From: Planomonospora sp. ID82291
Lineage (GTDB): Bacteria > Actinomycetota > Actinomycetes > Streptosporangiales > Streptosporangiaceae
Length of the DNA: 64,000 nt
Direction: 5' to 3'
Assembly (NCBI RefSeq): GCF_015711645.1
Contig: NZ_JABTEX010000002.1
Location: 186,001 to 250,000, forward strand
A program made the translations under genes and the position numbers. Positions 54,076 through 62,235 of the stretch are shown here, piece by piece (position 1 is the stretch's first letter; each line of letters opens with the position of its first letter). The notes under the pieces are model-generated. The model was not told where the DNA came from and ran no database searches. It was given only the letters and a program-made list of their open reading frames with translations.

Positions 54076-54162
54076 GTTCGCATCGAAGGGGTCAGGGGTT
54101 CGAATCCCCTCATCTCCACCCAGGTCAGAGGCCGCTTCCGAGAGATCGGGAGCGGCCTTCTG
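54076..54162 (+). repeat. attR-like repeat: orphan tRNA-Ala 3' half
   Basis: Exact copy of 52480-52566. It lacks the tRNA 5' half, so it is not a gene. It represents the original chromosomal 3' end displaced by integration and marks the right edge of the mini-element. Confidence 0.92.
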
Positions 54163-54273
54163 TATTTCTGAGTGACCATCATAAGCGTCGTCGGAATTTC
54201 CGTGATGACCGGTCCACCGGACACCTGCCCGGCAGCCGGATCACGACGAAGTGCCGTCCGTTCCGGCTCACCC

Positions 54274-55770
54274 GCTAACGGGGCTCTTCGAAGTTAAGCG
54301 GGGTTGAGGCATCCGCGACCTCGTCGGGTAGTGGCGCAGCGGGTGCGTAGACGCTGGTTTTCGGGATTGCGGAAACCGTAGGCGTCTCGGGCGACCGTCT
54401 TGATCACTCGGTTGGTGCCCTCGGAGCCGGCGTTGGTGACGCCGGTCTGGATGAACGCGAGGATCTCGGGCCACCAGGTCTCGACCGTGCTCGCCAAGCG
54501 GTGGAGCTCGGACAGGCCGGAGGCCGCGCATCGGTCGTAGAAGCGAAACAGCCGCTCGGCGATGACCGCGCGATCGGGGTGCGTGCGGGCCAGCGCGAGC
54601 AGGTCGAGCAGGTCTTCCTTGGCGTTCCACGCGGCCAGGATCGGCACACCGATCCGCTTCGGCAGCGCCATCAGGTCATCGACCATCGGATCAAGCTGCG
54701 AGCCGTGCATCCGGGCGGCCGAGCGGGTCAGCCGGTTGCGCAGCTCCCATTCCCGGTTGCCCTTGCGCCCGCGCCGGCCCCGCACCTGAACGGTGACGCG
54801 GCGGCGGACCTCGGTGACCGCGGCGTTGGCCAGCTGCACGATATGAAAGTGATCGATCACCAGCCTGGCCTGCGGTAACACCGCCCGGACCGCGGACTTG
54901 AAGATGGTGCACATGTCGATCGCGACGAAGGCCACGCCATCGCGCCAGGCCTGGCTACGCTCGCCGAGCCAGCCGGTGACGGCGGCGCTGGTACGGCCTT
55001 CGACCTGGCCCAGCAGCCCTTGCCCGCCGGAGATGTCGACGAAGCCGACATGCCAGCGGTCCACGACGGTCTGCCAGGTGCCGGTGGTCTCCTCCCAGCT
55101 CCAGCGGGGCCGGCCACGGCGGATCTCGTCGATCCCCAGCACCGTGACGGGGGCAGGCTGATCGGGCAGGACGCGGGCGGCGTGCGCGGTGAACGCCGCC
55201 CAGGCCACCGGCCAGGACACGCCATGGTCGCGAGCCGACTGCACGATCGTCCTCCCTCCGTCGGCGACCGCCGCCCCGGTGGCCTGGCGTAATCGCGCCG
55301 TCAGCCGGGCCCGGGCCGGGACCTGGGCGACGTGCTCGGTGAACGTCCCTCGCGGGCAGGCCGACTCGTCGCAGTACCAGCGGCGTTTACGCCAGCGCAG
55401 GTCACAGCGGCGGCCCGCGACCGGCAGATCACGTGGGCGGGTGGTCACCCACTCCTTGACCCGGGCCGCCGGCGTCCCGCACTCGGGGCAGGCCCGGGCG
55501 GTCTCGTCGGCGGTGACCAGATGCACGATCGGCCCCTGTCCGCACTCGTTCCCGTCCTGACCTGCTGTGATGACGTCGACGACGGCCAGGCCCTCCAGGC
55601 CCAGCAGCCGGGTCGTATCGTTGACCATGCTCGCGGCTCTTCTGTTGTCGTTCTTGCCTAGACAACAGGAATGATCAAGGAGAGCCGCGGGCTCCCTCAA
55701 GAGGCGATCTCAGCCCCGAACGGCCCGGTGAGTGTTCAGACCCCGGCTAAGTTCGAAGAGCCGCTAACGG
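54274..55770 (-). mobile_element. Complete ISL3-type insertion sequence with 8-bp target duplication
   Basis: The element spans 54282-55762 (1481 bp). Terminal inverted repeats (54282-54303 and 55741-55762) begin GGCTCTTCGAA and match in 19 of 22 positions. They are flanked by identical 8-bp copies of GCTAACGG (54274-54281, 55763-55770), the duplication length of ISL3 elements. The intact ends, duplication and transposase indicate a recent, possibly active, insertion 111 bases past the attR-like repeat. Confidence 0.92.
54294..55628 (-). CDS. ISL3-family transposase
   Basis: 444 aa. The N-terminal zinc-finger part has RACPECGTPAARVKEW and WYCDESACPRGTFTEHV. A helix-turn-helix-like region follows (SWPVAWAAFTAH). 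The DDE domain shows VLGIDEIRRGRPRW, FVAIDMCTIFKSAVRAVLP with RLVIDHFHIVQLAN, and the late Glu region SEGTNRVIKTVARDAYGFRN. Length and motifs are complete. ATG 55628 is chosen because the conserved sequence begins there. The stop falls inside the left inverted repeat. Confidence 0.92.
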   Translation of the reverse strand: MVNDTTRLLGLEGLAVVDVITAGQDGNECGQGPIVHLVTADETARACPECGTPAARVKEWVTTRPRDLPVAGRRCDLRWRKRRWYCDESACPRGTFTEHVAQVPARARLTARLRQATGAAVADGGRTIVQSARDHGVSWPVAWAAFTAHAARVLPDQPAPVTVLGIDEIRRGRPRWSWEETTGTWQTVVDRWHVGFVDISGGQGLLGQVEGRTSAAVTGWLGERSQAWRDGVAFVAIDMCTIFKSAVRAVLPQARLVIDHFHIVQLANAAVTEVRRRVTVQVRGRRGRKGNREWELRNRLTRSAARMHGSQLDPMVDDLMALPKRIGVPILAAWNAKEDLLDLLALARTHPDRAVIAERLFRFYDRCAASGLSELHRLASTVETWWPEILAFIQTGVTNAGSEGTNRVIKTVARDAYGFRNPENQRLRTRCATTRRGRGCLNPA

Positions 55771-55958
55771 ACATGAGGAAACCCCAGTGGCAGGAGATCC
55801 CACAGGGCATTCAACAGCGCATCCCACCCCGCTGCCAGCATCCACCACGCGCCCGCAGCGAGCACGACGCCCAACAGCAGCGTCAGCATGGTCAATTTCG
55901 CCAAGGTGCGCCCGGGGGACCGGTTCGGGCTCCGGAAAGTCGTCACGACATCAGCCAA
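55764..55958 (-). CDS. Small single-pass membrane protein (unknown)
   Basis: 64 aa. RSPGRTLAKLTMLTLLLGVV leads into a hydrophobic helix rich in Leu/Ala/Trp, ending GFPHVR. Its TAG stop lies within the 8-bp target duplication, so the insertion sequence entered exactly at the end of this gene without changing the product. No family is recognised and no ribosome site is clear, so it may not be real. Confidence 0.35.
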   Translation of the reverse strand: MADVVTTFRSPNRSPGRTLAKLTMLTLLLGVVLAAGAWWMLAAGWDALLNALWDLLPLGFPHVR

Positions 55959-56211
55959 TCAAACAGGTATGCGGCACACCAGCCCTTACGGCCGGCGCAC
56001 ATGGCACCCCAGAACCCGGTGCGGTTCGTTATCACCTCATGGTGACGGTGGTCGGCGGCCGTTTCTCCGTCCACGGTGCTTCCAGCGGCCGGGTCACGGA
56101 GGTCGACCTCGCCCAGGCGCAGCGACGCGGAGTCGAGGGGATCGGGATCGAGCAACTCTTCATCGTCCCGTGACGACCGGGCTTGTCGGTTCCGGCCGGC
56201 AGCATGGCGAG

Positions 56212-56781
56212 ATGACCATGCAGCCCCTCGACGCCTCCTGGCTCCGCGGCGAATACGCCGAGGAGTTCTACAGCTTCATCTACATCCGTGCCGCACCCGA
56301 ACAGGTGGTCGCCCGCCTCGGCGGCCGATGGGAGGACTTCACGCCGGGTCCCTTCCCCGACGACCCAGATGACCACCCGGTTTGCGAGTCTTTCGGCGTT
56401 GCCGCCATCGGTGACTGGACGTTCGTTTTCGACCCTGGCTGGCTCGGTACCCGCGAAGATGTGATCACCGGACTCTCCGAGGGCACCCGCCTCGTCTCCC
56501 AGGCCGTACTGGCCATCAAGGGCCTGGACTACTTCTACTGGTGTGAGGACGGCGAGATCAGATTCGCCTGGGGAGACGAGGACAACCACTTCGAGCAGAC
56601 CTCGGACGAACTCGCGGACACGATGGCGGAGATCTACAGCCTCTACCCATCGCGTCTCGACTTCCACGAAGGGCCGGCTTTCCTGCTCGTCGAACACCTG
56701 ACCGGGATCAGGGTGACGGAGCGGTTGCTGAAGGGCTCCACGTTCATGTGGGGCGTCGTCCCAGAGTCGGCCGCGCCCTGA
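56212..56781 (+). CDS. DUF6461-type protein
   Basis: 189 aa from ATG 56212 (ATG 56218 also possible). FYSFIYIRAAPEQVVARLGG, FGVAAIGDWTFVFDPGWLG, VITGLSEGTRLVSQAVLAIK and YFYWCEDGEIRFAWGDED form the DUF6461 pattern, found in actinomycetes as standalone or repeat-fused proteins. No catalytic residue stands out. The same domain forms the C-terminus of the ankyrin protein at 57084. The region between 55959 and 56211 shows no convincing gene. Confidence 0.7.
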   Translation: MTMQPLDASWLRGEYAEEFYSFIYIRAAPEQVVARLGGRWEDFTPGPFPDDPDDHPVCESFGVAAIGDWTFVFDPGWLGTREDVITGLSEGTRLVSQAVLAIKGLDYFYWCEDGEIRFAWGDEDNHFEQTSDELADTMAEIYSLYPSRLDFHEGPAFLLVEHLTGIRVTERLLKGSTFMWGVVPESAAP

Positions 56782-56835
56782 CGCCGACCGGCGGCGGGCC
56801 TTCTTCGTCCTGAAGCAACAGCCCAGAGCGGGGAC

Positions 56836-57054
56836 GTGTTCACGGAAGTGGCGGCAGAGGCGAAGGACCGGCCTGAGCCGGTGTCGAGGTGCTGGAATCA
56901 CTGGATCGCGGTCTCGGCCGGTGACCGGGCGGGCGTCATGGACGTCCTGGGCCTGTCCTCGCCCCGGCCGGTCACGTTCGCCGAGGCCCGACAGATGATC
57001 GATGCCGACGGACATGGTGACCCGACTGCAGACCTGCCTGGATCGGCTTGGTGA
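56836..57054 (+). CDS. Short protein or gene fragment (unknown)
   Basis: 72 aa, GTG start. FTEVAAEAKDRPEPVSRCWN followed by WIAVSAGDRAGVMDVLGLSS and VTFAEARQMIDADGH has the composition of a folded protein start. It resembles the first part of small immunity-like or DUF proteins that continue for another ~50-100 residues, so it may be truncated. It lies 55 bases after the DUF6461 gene in the same direction. Confidence 0.4.
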   Translation: MFTEVAAEAKDRPEPVSRCWNHWIAVSAGDRAGVMDVLGLSSPRPVTFAEARQMIDADGHGDPTADLPGSAW

Positions 57055-57083
57055 ACCTCGTCTCGATGGGATCCATGATCATT

Positions 57084-58055
57084 TCATCGGTCCCGCTCGG
57101 GTAGCCTGAGCCACATGTCGGGCTGTTCGGTGATCGATCGGGCGTCGGTCGGCCGCAGGCCCGCGCCGGCGAAGCAGTAGGCCACGGCTCGGCCGTGGTA
57201 GAGGTAGGTGGCGAGGATCTCCTCGGCGGGCTGGTCGGCGGAGACGTTGCCGCCGCCGGGGTGGGTGTCCCATTCCTCGATGACGCCGTCGCGGGCGACG
57301 GCCCCCTGGTTGCCGCTCTTGAGGTTGGCGTACATCCCGTGGCAGACGGTGCCGACCGACAGGCGCTCGATGACGCCGGGGTCGGACGCCGTGTACGCCC
57401 ACGGCTGGAAGACGACGCATCCGCCGGGTACGTCCGTGACGCCGATGACGGCCAGGCTGTCGTCCTCGTCTTCCCAGGGGTCCTCCAGGATCTCTTCGAC
57501 GTCGGCGTCATCGACCGGTACGGCCTCCAGCCGCCGTGCCGCCTCGGCCGCGGTGACGCCGGCCACACAGGCGAGGCTGAAGCCGTCGTGCCCCAGGCGT
57601 CCCAACGCGGGGATCAGGCGCCTGGCCTCCGTCGCGGCGGCGGTCTCGGCGGTGGACAGACCGGCCTCGCCGTCGGGAAGGTCGGGAAGAGGGAACAGGC
57701 CAGGAGCGGGGGAGGCCAGGCTGAGCCGTCCGGGGGACCAGCCGTTCATCATCGGCCGCCACGGGTCGGCTCCGGCGGCGACCAGCGCGCGGGCGTTGCG
57801 GGGGCGGTCGTTGAAGACGGCCACCCAGAGCGCGGTACGGCCCTCATGCTCGGCGTCGACGTCGTCAACGCGCCGGGCCAGTTCCGCGACCACCTCGGGT
57901 GAGCCGTGCTCGGCCGCCACGTGCAGCGGCGGTCCGAGGAAGGGCACCTCTGAATTCGGGTCGGCGCCCGCGTCGAGCCGGGCACGGATCGGACGGAGGT
58001 CCGTCCAACTGTCCCAACCGACACCGGACCATCCGGTTTCGTCGTCGACGACCAT
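57084..58055 (-). CDS. Ankyrin-repeat protein with C-terminal DUF6461-like domain
   Basis: 323 aa from ATG 58055, with GGAGGAG upstream. Two to three ankyrin repeats (about 20-105): PLHVAAEHGSPEVVAELARR and TALWVAVFNDRPRNARALVA. A linker leads to the C-terminal domain (about 180-320) with SLAVIGVTDVPGGCVVFQPW and VIERLSVGTVCHGMYANLKS, which aligns with the standalone DUF6461 protein at 56212. Ankyrins suggest protein binding. The two proteins may belong to one interaction set. Confidence 0.75.
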   Translation of the reverse strand: MVVDDETGWSGVGWDSWTDLRPIRARLDAGADPNSEVPFLGPPLHVAAEHGSPEVVAELARRVDDVDAEHEGRTALWVAVFNDRPRNARALVAAGADPWRPMMNGWSPGRLSLASPAPGLFPLPDLPDGEAGLSTAETAAATEARRLIPALGRLGHDGFSLACVAGVTAAEAARRLEAVPVDDADVEEILEDPWEDEDDSLAVIGVTDVPGGCVVFQPWAYTASDPGVIERLSVGTVCHGMYANLKSGNQGAVARDGVIEEWDTHPGGGNVSADQPAEEILATYLYHGRAVAYCFAGAGLRPTDARSITEQPDMWLRLPERDR

Positions 58056-58401
58056 GACACTCCTCCAAGGACATGCGGGATACATGAGTGCTGATCATGG
58101 CGTGCGGGGCCGACGGATTCGGGCTGGGACCGCAGGCGTCACAGGATGAGGGCGGCGTCCTCCGCTGGCCGTACCGGCCTGTGGACGGCTGGGCGGAGTC
58201 GGCGGAAAGTCAGCGGGCTCGCCGACACGGGGGGCGGCCGAGGCGACCGGACATCGTCGTCACGGCACCTGACGGCACCGGGCGGCATCCGTTGAGGAGG
58301 CCTGCGGGGGGCGTGGATCACCATCCGTGCCCTCGCTTCGCCACGGATCGACGGCGTACCGGACGGCCGCGGCGGACACGTCTGCGCCGCGGTTCACCGC
58401 G
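58056..58401. other. Intergenic stretch without recognisable gene
   Basis: The interval between the ankyrin gene and the HxlR gene has no frame with a ribosome site or recognisable product. It probably holds the ankyrin gene promoter (minus strand) and little else. Confidence 0.5.
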
Positions 58402-58788
58402 TCAGCCGGCGTGGTCGAGACGGGAGCCGCCGTCGTACGACTCGCGGGCGTCGAGCAGCTCGTCCCAGTGCTCCCGCGCCCAGGCGCAGGAGATCGCCAT
58501 CGGTCCGAGCACGCTGCGGCCGAGCGGGGTCAGCTCGTATTCGACATGCGGGGCGGCGCCCGCGTAGACCGTGCGCTCGACCAGGCCGTCCCGTTCGAGG
58601 GCGCGCAGCGACCGCGTGAGGACCTTGGGGGTGACGCGGCTCAGCGGCACACGCAGCTCGGAGAACCGGCGCGGCCCGTGCTCGAGGCAGCGGATGATGA
58701 GCGCCGCCCACTTGTCGCCGAACCGGATGGGATTGAGCGAGGACGGACACAGCTCGTCGAACATGTCGGCGGGCAGAGGTTCCCTCAT
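58402..58788 (-). CDS. HxlR-family winged-helix regulator (second)
   Basis: 128 aa from ATG 58788. CPSSLNPIRFGDKWAALIIR with the single Cys, then RRFSELRVPLSRVTPKVLTR and SLRALERDGLVERTVYAGAAP, is the complete HxlR domain. It is divergent from the NAD(P)H-binding protein gene at 58891 with 102 bases between starts, and probably regulates it. An imperfect dyad around 58803-58822 (GGTATCC/GGTAACC) could be its operator. Same two-gene logic as the pair at 20.3-21.4 kb. Confidence 0.88.
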   Translation of the reverse strand: MREPLPADMFDELCPSSLNPIRFGDKWAALIIRCLEHGPRRFSELRVPLSRVTPKVLTRSLRALERDGLVERTVYAGAAPHVEYELTPLGRSVLGPMAISCAWAREHWDELLDARESYDGGSRLDHAG

Positions 58789-58890
58789 GATCTCACGATA
58801 GCCGGTATCCCCGTGGTAACCGCCGCCCTCGGTAGCGTCCGTGAAGCGGCCGGGCGGACGGGACCCGGCCCTGGTGGAAGGCGGTTCGCC

Positions 58891-59514
58891 ATGAACATCG
58901 TGATCTTCGGCGCGGGCGGCAGGGCCGGGAGGCAGGCCGTTGCCGAGGCGCGCCGGCGTGGGCACCGGGTCACCGCTGTGGTGCGTGACCCCGCACGCCA
59001 CAGCGATCTGACCGACGTGCGGACGGTGGCGGGTGACGTCACGGACGGAACGGGCGTCGCGCACGCGGCAGCGGGCCATGACGCGGTCGTCAGCGCCGCC
59101 GTGGACCTGTCCGTCCCGCCGCACGAGTTCTTCACCGCGTCGGCTCGCGCCCTTACCGCCGGTCTGGCGAAGGCGGGCGTGCGCCGGCTGGCGGTGGTCG
59201 GCCTGGCATCGATCATGCCTGGAGCGTCGGGTGCTCCCCTGATGGACGAGCCCGGTTACCCCAACGAGCACCGTGCCTTCTACCTCGGCCACGCGGCAGG
59301 GCTCGCCGTGCTTCAGGACTCAGGCCTCGACTGGGCGTACGTCGCGCCGGCGGGCGACTTCGACCATGCCGGCACGCCCACCGGCCGGTACCGGATCGCC
59401 GATCACGCGGACCCGGCCAGCAGGATCACGTACGCGGACTTCGCGGTGGCGCTGCTCGACGAGATCGAGGTCCCCCGTCACCGCCGCGCCGCCGTCAGCA
59501 TCCGGGAGGCGTGA
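58891..59514 (+). CDS. NAD(P)H-binding atypical SDR
   Basis: 207 aa. NIVIFGAGGRAGRQAVAEAR is the GxGGxxG dinucleotide motif of NmrA/YwnB-like atypical short-chain dehydrogenases. VTAVVRDPARHSDL, GHDAVVSAAVD and RRLAVVGLASIM complete the Rossmann core, and DWAYVAPAGDFDHAGTPTGRY the substrate part. No Tyr-xxx-Lys pair is evident, so it could be a redox sensor or reductase. HxlR-controlled members of this family respond to electrophiles. Confidence 0.85.
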   Translation: MNIVIFGAGGRAGRQAVAEARRRGHRVTAVVRDPARHSDLTDVRTVAGDVTDGTGVAHAAAGHDAVVSAAVDLSVPPHEFFTASARALTAGLAKAGVRRLAVVGLASIMPGASGAPLMDEPGYPNEHRAFYLGHAAGLAVLQDSGLDWAYVAPAGDFDHAGTPTGRYRIADHADPASRITYADFAVALLDEIEVPRHRRAAVSIREA

Positions 59515-59618
59515 TGCCCGAGGTGGTCGTCTTCTCGTCCGCCGGGCGCTCCGCGACCGCGCGGCAGGAGCACTTCCACCCCGCCGACGGGGACTCGGAC
59601 CAGGGGTCCCGCATAGGT

Positions 59619-59635
59619 GATCTTGTGGCAAGATC
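59619..59635. promoter_or_regulatory. Perfect palindrome just upstream of the VOC gene
   Basis: GATCTTG-TGG-CAAGATC, seven-base arms with a three-base centre, ends five bases before ATG 59641. It is a candidate operator, or a hairpin hiding the start. Confidence 0.55.
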
Positions 59636-59640
59636 TCGAA

Positions 59641-60051
59641 ATGCTGCGACTCACCGATTTCATCATCGACTGCCCGGACACGATGGCGTCGGCGGCCTTC
59701 TACGCTGAGGTGACGGGCCGACCGATCAAGGAAGGCAGCGACGAGAACTGGGCCGGCATCAGGTTCGGCGAGGTCGAGCTGGCCTTCATCCGGGTGGACG
59801 ACTACCGCGCTCCGCAGTGGCCCGACAGCGAGCACCCCAAGCAGTTCCACCTCGACTTCGAAGTGGATGAGATCGAGTCCGAGCAGCGCCGCGTCCTCGA
59901 CCTCGGCGCGACGCTGCGACAGGACTTCACCGGCCCCGACGGCTACGGCTGGCGGATCTACACCGACCCGATCGGCCACCCCTTCTGCCTGTGCCGCAAC
60001 AAGGGCGTCGTCTGGGCCGACCAGGGCCCGATCTGGCCCCGGCGCGCTTAG
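59641..60051 (+). CDS. VOC-family (glyoxalase-like) protein
   Basis: 136 aa from ATG 59641; a GTG at 59617 would put the palindrome inside the gene. LTDFIIDCPDTMASAAFYAE and GRPIKEGSDENWAGIRFGEV open the first beta-alpha-beta-beta-beta module. FHLDFEVDEIESEQRRVLDL and DGYGWRIYTDPIGHPFCLC form the second. This is the actinomycete 'glyoxalase-like domain' type, often resistance or metabolite-handling proteins. Metal ligands cannot be assigned with certainty. Confidence 0.82.
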   Translation: MLRLTDFIIDCPDTMASAAFYAEVTGRPIKEGSDENWAGIRFGEVELAFIRVDDYRAPQWPDSEHPKQFHLDFEVDEIESEQRRVLDLGATLRQDFTGPDGYGWRIYTDPIGHPFCLCRNKGVVWADQGPIWPRRA

Positions 60052-60160
60052 GAGGCGCCCTCCGGCGGGATGCCGGAATCTGACGGCGACGAGACGACGC
60101 CGTGCCGCGTCTTGCGGGGGCGTCCGCCGGGGACCTCGGGGGGCGGCACCACGGTCCGCG

Positions 60161-61333
60161 TCACCGGCGTCCGTACGTCAGCCGCCGCAGCGCGGCCTCG
60201 GCCGGCCCCCTGCGCCCGCCGGGGGCCAGCGCCGCGGCGAGCACCACGGTGGCCAGCCAGGTCGTCACGGCGATGCCGGACGCGGCGGCGTCGCCCACGC
60301 GCGTGCTGAGCCCTCCTGCGTACGGTGCGAACACCGCCACGAAGATCACCGATTGGAGGAGGTAGCAGGTCAGCGACCACTGGCCGCACGCGACGAGGGC
60401 TCTGACGGCCCGGCCGGGCCGTCCGCCCCGCATCCGGTCGGCGGCGAGCCCGATGATCGCCGCGTACGCGAGCCCTCCGGCGATGCCCGTCACGCTGTGC
60501 AGGACGTACGCGGGTACGGCCACCATGTCGGACGGCGTCCAGATCCGGGTGTCGATCAGCATCAGCGGCACCCCGCCGACGACGGCCAGCCCCGTGCCCG
60601 TGACCGCGACCCGGGAGAGCAGGTCCCGGTGCCGTGCGGGGTCCTCCAGCACGTGGCGCCGGGCCGCCCAGATCCCGAAGAGGAAGGCCGGTACCACGCC
60701 GACGGCGAAGTAGGTGGGCGTCATCCCGGACCACCCGATCAGCCGCATCACCGTCGCCTCGATCGGGTCCGCCATGGCGGCGGGCGTGTCGCCCTTGGGA
60801 GCGGAGACGGTGAGCAGCCCGAATGCGGCCATCACCACGACGTGCAGCGCGAGCCCGATGACGGCGGCCCGCAGCACGACCCTGTCCTCGCGCCGGACGA
60901 AGCCGGCGAGCACGAGCCCGATCAGCCCGTACGCCCCGAGGATGTCGCCGAAGAACAGCAGCAGCGCGTGGCAGAACCCGAACGCCAGCAGCCAGAGGCT
61001 CCGGCGGCGCAGCACCGCGCGCACCTGCGGCCAGCTCCTGCCCGCGGCGAGCTGCCGGTTGGTGAGCTGGACCAGGCCGTAGCCGAACAGGGCGGCGAAC
61101 ATCGGCAGTGCGCGCCCGTCCACCAGGAGGATCTGCACGCCGGCGGTCAGCCGGTCGAGGGCGCCCCCGTCGAGGGCGTAGCCGCGGAAGCCCGTCTCGT
61201 GGCCTGACAGGTACATGTGCGCGTGCGCCACCGCGATGAGCAGCAGCATCAGCCCGCGTGCGAGATCGGGCGCGAGCGCGCGGTGGGTGACGGGAGTGGC
61301 CCCGCGTGCGGAGGCCGGTGGGGCGATGGACAT
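60161..61333 (-). CDS. DUF418 family membrane protein
   Basis: 390 aa from ATG 61333, with GGGGA upstream. About nine to ten helices. RALAPDLARGLMLLLIAVAH is the typical N-terminus; LPMFAALFGYGLVQL, YGLIGLVLAGFVRREDRVVL and GQWSLTCYLLQSVIFVAVF are DUF418/YeiB blocks. Its role is unknown; transport or acyltransfer has been suggested for the family. It is divergent from a TetR gene and has operator-like dyads in its promoter. Confidence 0.85.
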   Translation of the reverse strand: MSIAPPASARGATPVTHRALAPDLARGLMLLLIAVAHAHMYLSGHETGFRGYALDGGALDRLTAGVQILLVDGRALPMFAALFGYGLVQLTNRQLAAGRSWPQVRAVLRRRSLWLLAFGFCHALLLFFGDILGAYGLIGLVLAGFVRREDRVVLRAAVIGLALHVVVMAAFGLLTVSAPKGDTPAAMADPIEATVMRLIGWSGMTPTYFAVGVVPAFLFGIWAARRHVLEDPARHRDLLSRVAVTGTGLAVVGGVPLMLIDTRIWTPSDMVAVPAYVLHSVTGIAGGLAYAAIIGLAADRMRGGRPGRAVRALVACGQWSLTCYLLQSVIFVAVFAPYAGGLSTRVGDAAASGIAVTTWLATVVLAAALAPGGRRGPAEAALRRLTYGRR

Positions 61334-61351
61334 GGCGGTCCCCTCAAAATT

Positions 61352-61400
61352 AGATACATGAGTGTAGCTAATACTCAAGGTAAGATACACCCATGTATCT
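61352..61400. promoter_or_regulatory. Two TACA-N4-TGTA dyads between DUF418 and TetR genes
   Basis: TACA-TGAG-TGTA (61355-61366) and AGATACA-CCCA-TGTATCT (61383-61400) have centres 31 bp apart, about three helical turns. They lie in a locally AT-rich divergent promoter, 19 to 50 bases from the DUF418 start and 16 to 60 bases from the TetR start. Probable autoregulatory TetR operator. Confidence 0.7.
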
Positions 61401-61415
61401 CGGCAAGGGGTGGTG

Positions 61416-62024
61416 ATGGGCGACCACAGCGCCAGGCCGCGCCGGCGCGGCGAAGAACTGATCAAGGCCATCCACGACGCCGTGCTGGAAGAGGTGCTGG
61501 AGGTCGGCGTGGGACGGCTGACCATGGACGGCATCGGCCGCCGCGCGGCCACACCCCGCACCACGCTGTACCGCCGCTGGTCGGATCCGGTCGAGGTGCT
61601 CCTCGACGCGCTCCACCACCAGCATCCGGTCGAGGAGCCGACTCCCGGGGCCGACGACCTGCACGGTGATCTCGTCCACGCCCTGCGCCTCATGGTCGAG
61701 TGGGCCCTCAGCCCCGCAGGCCGTGCGGTCGCCGCCATCCTCACCGACCCGAGGAGCGCCGCGCTGATGTCCGAGGCGCTGTTCGAACGGGTCTTCGCCG
61801 ATCGGGGCGGCACGTTCACCCGCACCGTGCTGCGGTACTACGCCGACCGCGGCTGCTTCCCGGCCGAGTTGCTCACCCCCGTGGTGGCCGACATCGGCGA
61901 GGCCCTCGTCACCAAGCGCCTGATCGACACCGGGGCGCCGCCCACCGACGAGGAGCTCGCGGCGATCGTCGAGCAGGCGATCCTGCCCGCGATCGGGCTC
62001 GGGCCGAGAGCGCCGCGGCCCTGA
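61416..62024 (+). CDS. TetR-family regulator
   Basis: 202 aa from ATG 61416, placed five bases after AAGGGG; two GTGs just before it overlap the ribosome site. The N-terminal HTH reads ELIKAIHDAVLEEVLEVGVG, RLTMDGIGRRAATPRTTLYR, RWSDPVEVLLDAL, standard for TetR. The C-terminal ligand domain (about 65-195) resembles the TetR_C_16/AcrR-like type. Divergent from the DUF418 gene, its likely target. Confidence 0.9.
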   Translation: MGDHSARPRRRGEELIKAIHDAVLEEVLEVGVGRLTMDGIGRRAATPRTTLYRRWSDPVEVLLDALHHQHPVEEPTPGADDLHGDLVHALRLMVEWALSPAGRAVAAILTDPRSAALMSEALFERVFADRGGTFTRTVLRYYADRGCFPAELLTPVVADIGEALVTKRLIDTGAPPTDEELAAIVEQAILPAIGLGPRAPRP

Positions 62025-62235
62025 GCCCGAGGAACGGCGCTCTCCCTTCGTCGATCACGTGTTGATCCGCGTCGTCGTCGTGCAGGATCGTTTACCAATG
62101 CAATGGCGGGCATCGCCGGTGCGGACCGCCGGCGGCGACGGCCGACCGGAACGGGATCGGCCGACGGACCCGCCCGTGCGGACCGGTATGAGCGGGACAC
62201 CGCGGCCCGACAGCCCACGACCAGAGGAGAGGCGC

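Larger units (their letters stand above)
52480..54162. mobile_element. Integrase-less mini-element in tRNA-Ala
   Basis: Two perfect 87-bp direct repeats enclose 1.5 kb of lower-GC DNA carrying one gene, the membrane WD40 protein. This geometry, intact tRNA on one side and its 3' half on the other, is that of a site-specific integration. No integrase, excisionase or replication gene lies between the repeats. It must have been moved in trans or lost its integrase. Period between repeats: 1596 bp. Confidence 0.8.

Noticed and set aside
54018-54224. Short minus-strand frames across both tRNA-Ala repeats giving similar peptides (RGFEPLTPSMRT)
   Set aside because: The shared peptide is the antisense of the tRNA 3' half. 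This mistranslation is common near tRNA genes and does not indicate a protein family.
56039-56173. Possible 44-aa peptide before the DUF6461 gene
   Set aside because: It has a strand-like VTVVGGRFSVHG segment but no ribosome site and no recognisable homologue; evidence is too weak.
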